30,856 bases of DNA from JAKIWV01 sp049800095 (GTDB taxonomy: Archaea; Thermoplasmatota; Thermoplasmata; Lutacidiplasmatales; UBA184), in the NCBI GenBank assembly GCA_049800095.1, contig JBARJD010000065.1, positions 1-30,856 of the forward strand, written 5' to 3'. The stretch's first letter is position 1, and each line of letters opens with the position of its first letter. This document shows positions 1 through 8,133 of the stretch, in pieces. Under the pieces are notes generated by a model. That model did not search any database and had not been told where the DNA came from. It was given only the letters and a program-made list of their open reading frames with translations. The position numbers were made by a program, and so were the translations under genes.

Positions 1-326
1 ATGTCCGGGTTGACGGAACCCTTTCGGCCCTCATAGCCCGGGACAAGCGCACGCGACGCCATATCGAGGCCGTGCCTCGGACCCTCAGTATTGGGCGAAA
101 TCGGGTCCGCGAAAGTATCCAAGAACCCCCCATCGACGCCCTCGGCGCCGAGTCGGCCCAGAACGGCGCTCAGGGGCCAGGCGCGTTCCCCTTCGTCCCG
201 CACGTAATCGCCCTTGAACTTGGGACGCACGAACCGGCCCATCCCCGGCCGTCCGTGTAAAAACTGCGAGCAGAAGTCAACCACCCCCAACCCCAGCGTG
301 CCCGAACTGGGGGCGCCTCGGTTCAT
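1..326 (-). CDS. C-terminal part of a glycosidase-like hypothetical protein (3' end outside window)
   Basis: A minus-strand frame stays open from an ATG at 324-326 to the left edge, at least 108 codons, with the GC-rich third positions of real genes here. From that ATG, about residues 34-39 read KFKGDY, followed by YVRDEGE, then about residues 64-69 read EGVDGG, then TFADP, and about residues 86-90 read GLDMAS. From memory this order (KGDYVRDE, EGVDGAF, TF..P, DLDMAS, YP.M) is typical of the C-terminal half of a bacterial family of unassigned function, variously named glycoside-hydrolase-like or abortive-infection protein. Similarity seems to continue a little upstream of the ATG (a GGSFWAM stretch in the same frame), but no start codon lies between that and the katG stop at 422, so the copy may be 5'-truncated. 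The coding call is fairly firm; the family name is tentative. Confidence 0.55.
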   Translation of the reverse strand, partial: MNRGAPSSGTLGLGVVDFCSQFLHGRPGMGRFVRPKFKGDYVRDEGERAWPLSAVLGRLGAEGVDGGFLDTFADPISPNTEGPRHGLDMASRALVPGYEGRKGSVNPD

Positions 327-421
327 GGCCCAAAATGACCCACCGAGCGGGAGGCTTCGCGAGAGCGGCCCCAGCGCACGACCCGAGATGGGCGCCGACG
401 CTGGGCCGGGGCACGGGCGCG

Positions 422-2653
422 CTAGGCGGCCGCTCCGGCTTGGACCGTGGCCGCCCCATGTCGGGTCAGATCGAAGCGGTCGGCGTTCATCACCTTGGTC
501 CACGCGGCTACAAAGTCGGCCACGAACTTCGCTTGCGCGTCGGCGGATCCGTAGACCTCGGCCAAGGCCCGCAGTTCGGAGTTCGATCCGAAGACGAGGT
601 CGACCCGGGTGCCGGTCCACTTCAACGCGCGGGTCTTGCGGTCGTGTCCCTCGAACATGTTTTCATCCGGGGTCGGCTTCCACTCCGTGCGCATGTCCAG
701 AAGGTTCACGAAGAAGTCGTTGGTTAGCGCCTCCGGCCGCTTCGTGAAGACCCCATGGGGGGACTGTCCGAAGTTCGTGTTGAGCACCCGCAGGCCGCCG
801 ATCAGCACCGTCATCTCGCACGCCGTAAGTGTCAGCAGTTGGGCCTTGTCGATGAGAAGCTCCTCGGCCGACACGGTGAACGCGGCCTTGAGATAATTGC
901 GGAATCCATCCGCGACCGGTTCGAGATATCCGAAGGACTCGACGTCGGTCTGCTGCTGCGACCCGTCGGTCCGTCCGGGCGCGAAGGGGACGGTCACTTC
1001 GTGCCCCGCGATCTTCGCGGCCCGCTCGACGCCCGCGCACCCACCGAGGACGATCAGGTCGGCCAGCGAGACCTTCGTTCCGTCGGACCGTGCGCTGTTG
1101 AATGCCCTCTGAATGCCCTCGAGGCTGGCGAGTACCTTGGCCAGGCGGGCGGGCTGGTTGACCTCCCAGTCCTTTTGCGGCGCCAAGCGGAGGCGCGCCC
1201 CGTTCGCTCCGCCGCGCTTGTCGGAGCCCCGGTAGGCGGCGGCGGAGGCCCATGCGGTCGAGACCAGTTGAGAGACGGACAGACTCGAGGCCAGGATCTT
1301 GGCTTTCAGGTCGTTGATCTCCGGGGCGTAGATCAGCGGGTGAGTGACGGGGGGAACCGGGTCTTGCCAGATCAACTCCTCCGCCGGTACCTCGGGTCCC
1401 AGATAGCGGGCGCGCGGGCCCATATCGCGGTGCGTGAGCTTGAACCAGGCCCGGGCGAAGGCGGTCGCGAACTCCTCCGGATGCTCGTAGTAGTGTCGCG
1501 AGATCCTTTCGTAGGCCGGATCGACCCGGAGAGCGAGGTCCGTCACGAGCATCGTCGGAACGTGCCACTTGGACGGGTCGAAGGCATCCGGGATCGTCGA
1601 CGGGTCCCCTTTCGCCTTGAACTGGTACGCGCCGGCCGGGCTCTTCGTCAGCTCCCATTCGTAGCCGAAAAGGTTCTCGAAGAAGTTGTTGTTCCACTTC
1701 GTCGGCGTCGTCGTCCAGGTGACCTCGGGGCCGCCGCCGATCGCGTCCTTGCCCGTGCCCGTGCCGAATCGGCTCATCCAGCCCAGGCCCATCTCCTGGA
1801 TGGGCGCGGCCTCCGGTGCCGGCCCGACCAGATTTGGATCCCCCGCGCCGTGGGTCTTGCCGAAGCTATGTCCCCCGGCGATGAGCGCGACGGTCTCCTC
1901 GTCGTTCATGGCCATGCGCTTGAAGGTCTCCCGAATGTCCCGGGCCGCGGCGAGCGGATCCGGGGTGCGGTTCGGCCCTTCCGGATTCACGTAGATGAGG
2001 CCCATCTGCACGGCGGCCAGAGGATTCTCGAGTTCCCGATCGCCCGCGTAGCGCCGGTCGCCCAGCCAGGTGTCCTCCTTGCCCCAGTAGACCGATTCGT
2101 CGGGCTCCCAGACGTCCGGACGCCCCCCACCGAAGCCGAACGTCTTGAAGCCCATCGACTCGAGCGCGACGTTCCCGGCGAGAATGATGAGGTCCGCCCA
2201 GGAGATCTGACGACCGTACTTCTGCTTGACCGGCCACAGGAGCCGGCGGGCTTTGTCGAGGCCCACATTGTCCGGCCAGGAGTTGAGCGGCGCGAAGCGT
2301 TGTTGACCGGCGCCCGCGCCGCCGCGGCCATCGCCGATGCGGTAGGTCCCGGCGGAGTGCCACGCCATACGGATGAAGAGTCCCCCGTACTGGCCAAAAT
2401 CTGCCGGCCACCAGTCTTGGCTGTCCGTCAGCCAGGCGTGGAGGTCCTTTTTGAGTGCCGCGAAGTCGAGCATCGCGAACTCCTCGGCATAGTTGAAGTC
2501 CTCGCCCATCGGGTTGGAGAGGGCGGAGTTCTGGCGGAGGATCCGGAGGTTCAGCTGCTTCGGCCACCAGTCGCTGTTCGATCGCATTCCGAGGTTTGTC
2601 GTCCCGTGCACGACCGGACCCTTGCTCATGTTCTGTTCACTCTCTTCGCTCAT
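422..2653 (-). CDS. katG: Bifunctional catalase-peroxidase KatG
   Basis: Haem enzyme that destroys hydrogen peroxide by catalase and peroxidase reactions, presumably cytoplasmic. At 743 residues it has full family length with both the N-terminal haem domain and the haem-free C-terminal duplicate. Visible active-site residues are distal Arg95, Trp98 and His99 (RMAWHSAGTYR), proximal His262 (GGHSFGKTHG), and the crosslink partners Tyr221 (MGLIYVNPEGP) and Met247 (FKRMAMND), which with Trp98 match the Trp-Tyr-Met adduct of known KatG. A second in-frame ATG lies eight codons downstream (MSKGPVVHG). The first start has a GGAG about ten bases ahead and an AT-rich TTGAAATT stretch near 2685-2693 as a possible TATA box. 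It appears monocistronic. KatG is mainly bacterial and patchy in archaea, so transfer is likely. Confidence 0.97.
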   Translation of the reverse strand: MSEESEQNMSKGPVVHGTTNLGMRSNSDWWPKQLNLRILRQNSALSNPMGEDFNYAEEFAMLDFAALKKDLHAWLTDSQDWWPADFGQYGGLFIRMAWHSAGTYRIGDGRGGAGAGQQRFAPLNSWPDNVGLDKARRLLWPVKQKYGRQISWADLIILAGNVALESMGFKTFGFGGGRPDVWEPDESVYWGKEDTWLGDRRYAGDRELENPLAAVQMGLIYVNPEGPNRTPDPLAAARDIRETFKRMAMNDEETVALIAGGHSFGKTHGAGDPNLVGPAPEAAPIQEMGLGWMSRFGTGTGKDAIGGGPEVTWTTTPTKWNNNFFENLFGYEWELTKSPAGAYQFKAKGDPSTIPDAFDPSKWHVPTMLVTDLALRVDPAYERISRHYYEHPEEFATAFARAWFKLTHRDMGPRARYLGPEVPAEELIWQDPVPPVTHPLIYAPEINDLKAKILASSLSVSQLVSTAWASAAAYRGSDKRGGANGARLRLAPQKDWEVNQPARLAKVLASLEGIQRAFNSARSDGTKVSLADLIVLGGCAGVERAAKIAGHEVTVPFAPGRTDGSQQQTDVESFGYLEPVADGFRNYLKAAFTVSAEELLIDKAQLLTLTACEMTVLIGGLRVLNTNFGQSPHGVFTKRPEALTNDFFVNLLDMRTEWKPTPDENMFEGHDRKTRALKWTGTRVDLVFGSNSELRALAEVYGSADAQAKFVADFVAAWTKVMNADRFDLTRHGAATVQAGAAA

Positions 2654-2836
2654 GTGCTGCTCCGAACTCGACGGGTCTTCCCTTTCAATTTCAAAGGGTT
2701 TCCGGGCCCCCTCAATCCACCCTATTGGATGCAGTTTGCAGCGAGGATAGTCGAACGGAGGGAGTCACGCTGCTGATCGCAGGGACTGGTGGAAGGATAG
2801 ACTTCGTGTCGAGGACCGTCCCGCGGGACGCCGGGT

Positions 2837-3160
2837 TTACCGTTGCGCTCGAGTCGGACGGTCCCGGACCGGCTCGGACATTGGCCCGCGTTTCGTCCAG
2901 TTGCGGTCGGCGCGGAGCGGGCCCGCGATGGGGCTGCACTCCTTATCGAGGGGAACCACGTCGCGCCCCGGGATCAGCTGCATCGCTTTCGCCAAATACG
3001 TGCGTCCGGTAAAGTACGCCCCATCCAGGAATTCGGCCGGCGTCGGCGCGGGGATGGCGACGGCTTCCGACTCGGAGTCGAGGAGTTGCGCTTTGGCGAC
3101 CGCTCCGCGGTGTCCTCGGAGGACGTCGATCAAGAACGACGTGTTGAGAGATCGAACCAA
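2837..3160 (-). pseudogene. Decayed VapC-like PIN toxin, left copy
   Basis: This frame matches the intact PIN toxin at 3681-4070 closely for about the first 85 residues (LIDVLRGHRGAVAKA, EFLDGAY, LAKAMQLI, GRDV, DKECS), then diverges after LRAD and lacks the C-terminal part that carries two of the acidic catalytic residues. The first catalytic aspartate, Asp6 in the intact copy (SLDTSFLID), is Asn here (SLNTSFLID). The start codon has changed from ATG to TTG. Loss of a metal ligand plus truncation makes nuclease activity very unlikely. It follows a broken antitoxin copy directly, so the whole left module is dead. The remaining tail runs into unrelated sequence down to 2837. Confidence 0.85.
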
Positions 3161-3405
3161 TCAGCGTCCGGGTTTCATGAGCCGCTGGAAGCGCTCCTCA
3201 TCGAGTCCGCCCAAGCGTTTGCGGCTGGCCTGAATCTCTCGAAACGTCTTCTCCGGTAGATCCTTCAAGCCGCGGCGAAGCTCGCCAGAGGACGGCGGTT
3301 CTGGGCCCGTCGCTATACGACCTGACTGAACGACTCTCCCGGACGATTTTGGCCCCGCAAGTGATCGTACGCCTCCCGGTCCGAGGCCACCGAAGTGCTT
3401 TCCAA
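3161..3405 (-). pseudogene. Decayed VapB-like antitoxin, left copy
   Basis: DNA similarity to the intact antitoxin at 4071-4316 runs the whole length, but the gene is broken. The start is TTG (3403-3405) where the intact copy has ATG. A TAG replaces the lysine codon after SFSQVV. A one-base deletion near 3272 shifts frame before the conserved end (KDLPEKTFREIQASRK, LDEERFQRLM). A spliced reading frame beginning further upstream covers only the C-terminal third correctly. The stop at 3161-3163 abuts the start of the decayed toxin, as in the intact pair. Clear relic of a tandem duplication. Confidence 0.85.
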
Positions 3406-3414
3406 GGTCTACCG

Positions 3415-3429
3415 CTATGGTTGTCATAG
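3415..3429. promoter_or_regulatory. Relic operator of the left vapBC copy
   Basis: CTATGG-TTG-TCATAG lies just ahead of the broken antitoxin. It matches the perfect CTATGG-GTA-CCATAG inverted repeat in the same place before the intact antitoxin (4326-4340), with one mismatch between the arms. This indicates that the duplication included the regulatory region. Confidence 0.55.
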
Positions 3430-3490
3430 GTGGAGTACATAGAATCGCGCGGTCGCGTCTTTGGAGTTCGAATCCCGGAGGGTTCGTGCG

Positions 3491-3502
3491 CGGGCCCGAG
3501 GG
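3491..3502. repeat. Short copy resembling the tRNA-Lys 3' end (left module)
   Basis: CGGGCCCGAGGG matches, with one difference, the plus-strand sequence across the 3' end of tRNA-Lys at 9602-9613 (CGGGCCCAAGGG). It lies about 86 bp upstream of the decayed antitoxin start, in the same orientation as the tRNA end and as the longer copy at 4401-4419. On its own it is too short to be convincing; the weight comes from its repeated position beside toxin-antitoxin modules. Confidence 0.35.
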
Positions 3503-3680
3503 TGCCCGTACGCATATGCGTCCGGCTCGTCGGACCGATGAGCCAACATCGACCCATTGCCGATCGCGGCGGCGCGAGGGAGAGGGGGCCGGTGGCGGCC
3601 CGGTCTACGATGACGGCGCCCTCCGACACCGAGCGACGGGGCGGGCTCTTTCCCAGTCGAAAGCGGGACCCCAAGCCCGC

Positions 3681-4070
3681 TCAGTACGACTCGACGGCCA
3701 ACGCGGGAATGCGGTTGAACCCAGCGTCGCCGGTGACCAGAATGCTGTGATGCCTGAGAACGGTGGAGGCGATCATCGCGTCGAGCATCGGCAAGGAAAT
3801 CCCGCGGCTCCGAAGGTCTGCACGGAGCTGGCCCGCGATGAGACTGCATTCCTTGTCGAAGGGAATCACATCGCGTCCTGCGATCAGCTGCATCGCCTTC
3901 GCCAGGTACGTACCTCCGGCATAGTACGCCCCATCCAGGAATTCGGCCAGCGCCGGCGCGGGTATGGTGACGGGTTCGGACTCGGAGTCGAGGAGCTCCG
4001 CCTTGGCGACCGCTCCACGGTGCCCCCGGAGGACGTCGATGAGGAACGAGGTGTCGAGAGAACGAGCCAT
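3681..4070 (-). CDS. vapC: VapC-type PIN-domain ribonuclease toxin
   Basis: A 129-residue PIN-domain protein with the expected acidic residues: Asp6 (LDTSFLID), Glu43 (LAEFLDG), Asp97 (PMLDAMIA) and Asp115 (VTGDAGF). Family members are metal-dependent RNases that cut tRNA or rRNA when freed from their antitoxin. The start codon follows the antitoxin stop with no gap (TGA-ATG), so the two are co-transcribed and probably translationally coupled. The protein is a close paralogue of the decayed copy at 2837-3160 and is unlike the third PIN toxin at 8887-9300. RNA target unknown. Confidence 0.92.
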   Translation of the reverse strand: MARSLDTSFLIDVLRGHRGAVAKAELLDSESEPVTIPAPALAEFLDGAYYAGGTYLAKAMQLIAGRDVIPFDKECSLIAGQLRADLRSRGISLPMLDAMIASTVLRHHSILVTGDAGFNRIPALAVESY

Positions 4071-4316
4071 TCAGTGTCCGCGCCCCATGAGTCGCTCGAA
4101 GCGTTCCTCATCGAGCTGGCGCGACTGCTTGCGGTTGGCCCGGATCTCTCGCAGCGTCTTCTCCGGTAGGTCCTTCCACGCTCCGGCGAAACTCGCCAGC
4201 GGACGGCGGTTCTTAGCCAGTCTCTTCACGACCTGACTGAACGACTCTCCCGGCCGCTTTTGGCCCCGCAGGAGATCGTACGCCTCCCGGTCCAAGGCCA
4301 CCGATGTGCTCTCCAT
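4071..4316 (-). CDS. vapB: VapB-type antitoxin (DUF217-like)
   Basis: An 81-residue protein with an N-terminal DNA-binding and dimerisation region (ALDREAYDLLRGQKRPGESFSQVV) of the archaeal VapB/DUF217 kind, where the pattern AY..L...KR.GESFS.V..RL is typical. A charged C-terminal half (WKDLPEKTLREIRANRKQ, ERFERLM) is presumably what wraps the toxin. It precedes vapC without a gap. A perfect inverted repeat sits between the probable TATA box (4349-4355) and the start codon, the usual place for autorepression by the antitoxin-toxin complex. The right copy is intact; the left copy at 3161-3405 is broken. Confidence 0.85.
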   Translation of the reverse strand: MESTSVALDREAYDLLRGQKRPGESFSQVVKRLAKNRRPLASFAGAWKDLPEKTLREIRANRKQSRQLDEERFERLMGRGH

Positions 4317-4325
4317 GGTCTACAG

Positions 4326-4355
4326 CTATGGGTACCATAGGTGGTGCACATAAAG
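4326..4355 (-). promoter_or_regulatory. vapBC promoter with palindromic operator
   Basis: On the minus strand a TTTATG box (4349-4355) lies about 36 bases before the antitoxin ATG. Between them is a perfect inverted repeat, CTATGG-GTA-CCATAG (4326-4340), which covers the expected transcription start. A repressor bound there would block initiation, consistent with autoregulation. Confidence 0.6.
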
Positions 4356-4400
4356 ACACGCTGCCACGTCCGGGGAGTTCGAATCTTGCCGGATTCGTCC

Positions 4401-4419
4401 ACGGGCCCGAGGGGATTCG
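4401..4419. repeat. 19-bp copy of the tRNA-Lys 3' end
   Basis: ACGGGCCCGAGGGGATTCG differs at one base in 19 from plus-strand 9601-9619, which is the 3' end of tRNA-Lys (acceptor strand plus T arm) and two flanking bases. Same orientation as the tRNA. It lies 85 bp upstream of the intact vapB. T-arm sequences are similar between tRNAs, so another tRNA could be the source. Possible attachment-site relic. Confidence 0.5.
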
Positions 4420-4595
4420 GTGGTCGGGACGAACGAGCCAGGGATTTGCTTTCTTCCTAAGGGTACGGTGCGGTTTTCGACCACCACAGGGAATCGCTAC
4501 GATCAAGCCGATCCGGACCTCCGTCCCTTCGGCATCGATCGAAAGGGCGGATCGGAGGAGGGTCCCAGGGGCCCACCCCGCGCTCCACTTCGAGG

Positions 4596-5357
4596 CTACG
4601 TGGGTGGCGGCGGGGCCAGAGAGGACGACGGGATACCTGGGACGTGCGGGGCAGGCTGGCCGAGTCTCTTCTGAACCCTGTGCGCTCCAATGAACACGAG
4701 GATAGGCGCGAGGATGCTGAGGACGGGGATGATGTAGAGGATGGCACCCACCTTGGCGAGCGTACTCGAGTAGCGCGAGCCGAAGCGGTAGAGGCCAAGG
4801 ATGGCCCCGATGAGCCCGATGAACCCTAACACCCCACCGCCGTAGCCCAGGGCGACCTCGCCGTGCCCTAGGGAAGTCGCGTTGTTCTGGCACGTCGAGT
4901 TCGAGGAGGGGCACGCGATAGCCGAATTAATCGCCGAGGCGTAGAAAATGACGAACCCGCCGATGAGGGCTAGGCCCAAGAGCCCAATTATGCAGAGGAC
5001 CATGGGCGCGTTAAATCGACGGTCCGCCTTCCGCAGACTCGCGAACCCTGCGGTGTACAGGACGAACGAGAGGAGAGCGATGAACACGCCCGCAACAATG
5101 AGAACCACGGCGAGCAGGATGGTGTGCAGCAGCGACACGTAACCTGACGCCGTGACGCTTGTGACCCCGAGCCCGACGTCGAGGAGGACGACCAGGGCAC
5201 CGCCAATGGCAAGCGCGAGTCCGAGAATGCCGAGGAGAGCACCCCACTTGATCCGGGACGCCCCGGCGATCTCCTCCGGGGCAGCGGGTGTCGCACCGGT
5301 CCGGCTCGCTGTACTGACGTTCGGCGTCCAAGTCATCGGGGGCGTCGATCGTCCCAT
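4596..5357 (-). CDS. DUF973-type archaeal membrane protein
   Basis: A 253-residue protein with a polar N-terminus of about 35 residues, then five hydrophobic segments at about 38-61, 73-105, 117-141, 168-190 and 202-225, and a proline-rich cytoplasmic tail (SSSLAPPPPT). The glycine-rich helices and the FASLRKADRRF loop after helix 2 resemble the archaeal DUF973 family, for which no function is established. A pair of cysteines lies in a loop between helices 3 and 4 (IACPSSNSTCQNN), probably outside the cell, and could form a disulphide. A second ATG lies seven codons in. The gene stands alone, about 100 bp downstream of the CoA-transferase-like gene. Confidence 0.65.
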   Translation of the reverse strand: MGRSTPPMTWTPNVSTASRTGATPAAPEEIAGASRIKWGALLGILGLALAIGGALVVLLDVGLGVTSVTASGYVSLLHTILLAVVLIVAGVFIALLSFVLYTAGFASLRKADRRFNAPMVLCIIGLLGLALIGGFVIFYASAINSAIACPSSNSTCQNNATSLGHGEVALGYGGGVLGFIGLIGAILGLYRFGSRYSSTLAKVGAILYIIPVLSILAPILVFIGAHRVQKRLGQPAPHVPGIPSSSLAPPPPT

Positions 5358-5457
5358 GGCCGAAATCCACGGAGATCGTGCTACATCAACCCTGCCCTGC
5401 TGACGAGCACGACCGTGCGTCTAGTCCGTCGAGTACCGAGCGTCGGGACACCTGTCG

Positions 5458-7005
5458 CTAGGCGGTGCGGGCGTCGAGCCAGGTTGGCGCGGCGGACCCC
5501 ATCGGGTTCAGGATCGGGTCGTTCCACCCGCCGGGCGTACTGGAGAAGTGGACCGCGGGCGCCAGACGCCGGACCCGGCCCAGCGGAGTGTCGCGCTCGA
5601 TGACCTCGGGCGGGAGCAGACGTTGCCGCAGCTTCGTCACCATCGGCACGAGCTCGGCGGGCTTCAGTGAGTCGAGGCGACGGAACGGATTCTCGGCGAA
5701 GGAGCGTTCCTCGGGCGGGATCAAGCCCAGCGACAGGTACCACATTGCGTTGCGCGTGAGGCTCACGGTGACGTGGTAGCTCCCGCCTTCCTTCGCCCGG
5801 CGGACCAGCGCCGCCGTGGCACCGGCCGCTCCCATGTAGCCCGTCACGTAGTCGTTGATCAGCGCGGTCGGTGGCATCGAGGGCTTCCCGTCCACTCCCT
5901 CGGCGATCGCGACCCCCGACGCGGCCGACCCGAGCATGTCAAAGCCGCCGCGATCCGACCAGGGGCCCCCCCACCCGTAGCACCGAACGCGCACGGCCAC
6001 GATGCCGCGGTGGCCGGTGGCGAGCTGCTCGGGAGCGAAACCGAAGTGCGCGAGCTTGCGCCCCCGGAAGTTGTCCACGAACACGTCGGCCTGTCGGGCC
6101 AGAGCGAGGCCCTTCTCCACGCAGTCCGGCCGTTGAAGGTCGAGGTACGTGGATCGGAACCCAACGTTCGCGTCGTCGTAGACCCACGGGTGCTCGAAGT
6201 CGTTGGGCCGGTTGAACTGCAGGACCTGAGCACCCTGCTCCGCTAGTGTACGGCCCACCACGGGCCCTGCCACGGCGTGAGTGGCCGACAGGACCCGGAG
6301 GCCCCCGAGGGGGCGTTCGGCGGGCCCGAACGGCTGCGGGTCGCCTTCGGCGATCTTCCGAACGGCGATGACCGGCTCGCTGGCCAGATACTGACCCTGC
6401 GGATGCCGGGCCCACTCGTCGGCCGTCCGGGCGATGCAGAGAGTGTGTCCGGCTTCATTGGCCGCGTTCTCGACGTCCAGGGAGTCCCAGTTGCGGATGG
6501 CAGCGGCCATACTGGGGTGGTCGGCCCCACAATCGAAGAAGCTCGTCCACGCGAACTGCTGGGCCGGGTAAACGGCCGACGGGAAGACCCACCGTCCGTC
6601 CTTCGTCTCGAACGGAAAGATGGAGAACGGGCCCGTGTTGCCGAGAGGATTCGGGTACGGCCACCCGTTGACCGTCGGCCCGAAGGTCAGTTCCGGGTCG
6701 ATGCCGTGGGATGACTGGCGTAGGTCGATCGATAGATCTTGGCCCTTGCCCGTGCGCATCCTCCAAATCGCGGCGGCACCGACCGCGGCGGCCATCGCGG
6801 AGAGCGCGAAGACCGAGCCGAGGCGGATCGCGCTGGGGAATAGCGGGTCCTGACCGGCGAAGGTGATCTTCCCTCCGGTGTCGGACGGACTGACCCCAGA
6901 CCCCGCAAGGAGGCGCGCGAGCTGCTCGGGAAGGTCGTCTCCCGATGGCGCGGAACCCGAACTTCGAACGGGCTCGGTCACGGAAGCTGCTCCGTACGCA
7001 GACAC
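5458..7005 (-). CDS. CoA-transferase family III (CaiB/BaiF) protein, divergent
   Basis: A 515-residue protein of the CaiB/BaiF superfamily, whose members move CoA between carboxylic acids. From about residue 233 it shows the usual family opening (PLGGLRVLSATHAVAGPVVGRTLAEQGAQVL), then VFVDNFRGRKL, a glycine-rich GWGGPW region and VTGYMGAAGATAALVRR. The first 230 residues also hold a family-like stretch (MRTGKGQDLSIDLRQ), so the chain looks like two family halves joined. The catalytic aspartate, expected after a VDVS(L/M).D pattern, is not evident: the site reads HVTVSLTRNAMW in the second half and LSIDLRQSS in the first. Activity is therefore uncertain. A GTG at 6981 with a GGAG eight bases ahead is an alternative start. 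It follows the CrtC-like gene by 42 bp and is probably in its operon. Confidence 0.85.
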   Translation of the reverse strand: MSAYGAASVTEPVRSSGSAPSGDDLPEQLARLLAGSGVSPSDTGGKITFAGQDPLFPSAIRLGSVFALSAMAAAVGAAAIWRMRTGKGQDLSIDLRQSSHGIDPELTFGPTVNGWPYPNPLGNTGPFSIFPFETKDGRWVFPSAVYPAQQFAWTSFFDCGADHPSMAAAIRNWDSLDVENAANEAGHTLCIARTADEWARHPQGQYLASEPVIAVRKIAEGDPQPFGPAERPLGGLRVLSATHAVAGPVVGRTLAEQGAQVLQFNRPNDFEHPWVYDDANVGFRSTYLDLQRPDCVEKGLALARQADVFVDNFRGRKLAHFGFAPEQLATGHRGIVAVRVRCYGWGGPWSDRGGFDMLGSAASGVAIAEGVDGKPSMPPTALINDYVTGYMGAAGATAALVRRAKEGGSYHVTVSLTRNAMWYLSLGLIPPEERSFAENPFRRLDSLKPAELVPMVTKLRQRLLPPEVIERDTPLGRVRRLAPAVHFSSTPGGWNDPILNPMGSAAPTWLDARTA

Positions 7006-7047
7006 ACTACTGCGGCGCGGTCGTGGACTTCGAGGTGGCGGAACGCG

Positions 7048-8133
7048 TTACTCGACATGGCCCAGATACATCAACTCCCAGATTCCCGGATCGCTCACCT
7101 GTTCCACCCGCGTACCCTCTTCGTACTTCTCGACCGTCACGGAACCGCTGAATCGGAGGTATGCTCCGTCCACCCGCGCCATCCGGGCGAGAACATGCTT
7201 GAACCCCGTGACCGTGTCCGCGAGCTTGTAGTCGAGGATGGTCTGGCTGCGCTGGAAGATCACGCGGTACCGGACCCGCTCGTCCTGCGTGTAGTCGTAG
7301 ATCACGCGGTTGGCCACCGGCTTCTGGCTCTTCGAGTCAGTAGCAACGTCCTCGAGGACGAGTCGCACCTGGGACGCCTGGTCGGCGACGATCCGGCCGT
7401 CCTTCGCAATCATGATCTGGGGCAATTCGGTGCGGCCGTACTCCTTCTCGGCGTAGAGGTAGGCGGCGATGACCGAGTACGGACCGGCTTGGGCTCGACC
7501 CCAGTACCAGTGGTTGAGGAGCTTCGACATGACCACGTCCCCCCAATTGTGGTCATGGTAGCCGATTCCGGTGAGCGTCTCCGGCGCGGAGTTCTTCTCC
7601 GTGAGGGTCACGGTCACTTTCCCCTGAGGGACCGCGGGCATCCAGGCGAATGTGTGCTCGTCGCGGGCTCCGAAATACGTAACGCCGGTTGCCGGTCGCC
7701 AGGACGGCACCTGTCCGACCAGCTCCGCCTCGATTGTGAGGTTGTCGTCCACGACCTTGATCTGGTAGGTGTGCAGGTCTCCCCGGAAGTAACACTCCTT
7801 CACCCGGACGTCGCAACGTTCCGGGGTCGCACTGAATTGCTCGGGGGTAGCGTGGATTATCACGTGCTGGGTCGGCTTTCCGGGACGGTCCAAGTCGACC
7901 TGGACCATGGGCGCCTCTGGGCCCTTCGGTTGCAGCATCCACTTGGTGTAAAACGTGACCACGAGCGAGGAGCCGTCCTCCAGGTGCGAGTCGAAGTACC
8001 ACCACTCGTAGCTCCCAGACTCGCCGGACGTGCGCATGCCGTCTTCCCAGGGCTGGACGTGACCGCGCTCGAGGCCGAGGCGAGCGTAATCTGCGTCCCG
8101 GTCGGCGAGACGCGCGAGCGGAGTCGCCCTCAT
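7048..8133 (-). CDS. CrtC/AttH lipocalin-like protein (hydroxyneurosporene synthase family)
   Basis: A 361-residue protein with the hallmarks of the CrtC-like lipocalin family: GSYEWWYFDSHLEDG near the N-terminus and GIGYHDHNWGD followed by HWYWGRAQAG in the second half. CrtC hydrates carotenoids, but many relatives act on other hydrophobic substrates or are uncharacterised, and no carotenoid genes are visible here. No obvious signal peptide. I chose the ATG at 8131-8133 because it overlaps the MarR stop as ATGA and because the longer frame upstream (to 8451) is an arginine-rich shadow of the MarR gene. Translational coupling to MarR is likely; the MarR protein probably controls this gene and the CoA-transferase-like gene downstream. 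Confidence 0.8.
   Translation of the reverse strand: MRATPLARLADRDADYARLGLERGHVQPWEDGMRTSGESGSYEWWYFDSHLEDGSSLVVTFYTKWMLQPKGPEAPMVQVDLDRPGKPTQHVIIHATPEQFSATPERCDVRVKECYFRGDLHTYQIKVVDDNLTIEAELVGQVPSWRPATGVTYFGARDEHTFAWMPAVPQGKVTVTLTEKNSAPETLTGIGYHDHNWGDVVMSKLLNHWYWGRAQAGPYSVIAAYLYAEKEYGRTELPQIMIAKDGRIVADQASQVRLVLEDVATDSKSQKPVANRVIYDYTQDERVRYRVIFQRSQTILDYKLADTVTGFKHVLARMARVDGAYLRFSGSVTVEKYEEGTRVEQVSDPGIWELMYLGHVE

Noticed and set aside
755..2776. A 673-codon plus-strand open frame opposite katG
   Set aside because: It is antisense to a complete katG, rich in Arg, Gly, Pro and Val, with no motif; the typical shadow frame of a GC-rich gene.
2790..2880. Plus-strand GDAGF-like sequence near the decayed toxin, as an inverted relic of the missing toxin C-terminus
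   Set aside because: Only about ten residues of partial similarity; could be chance.
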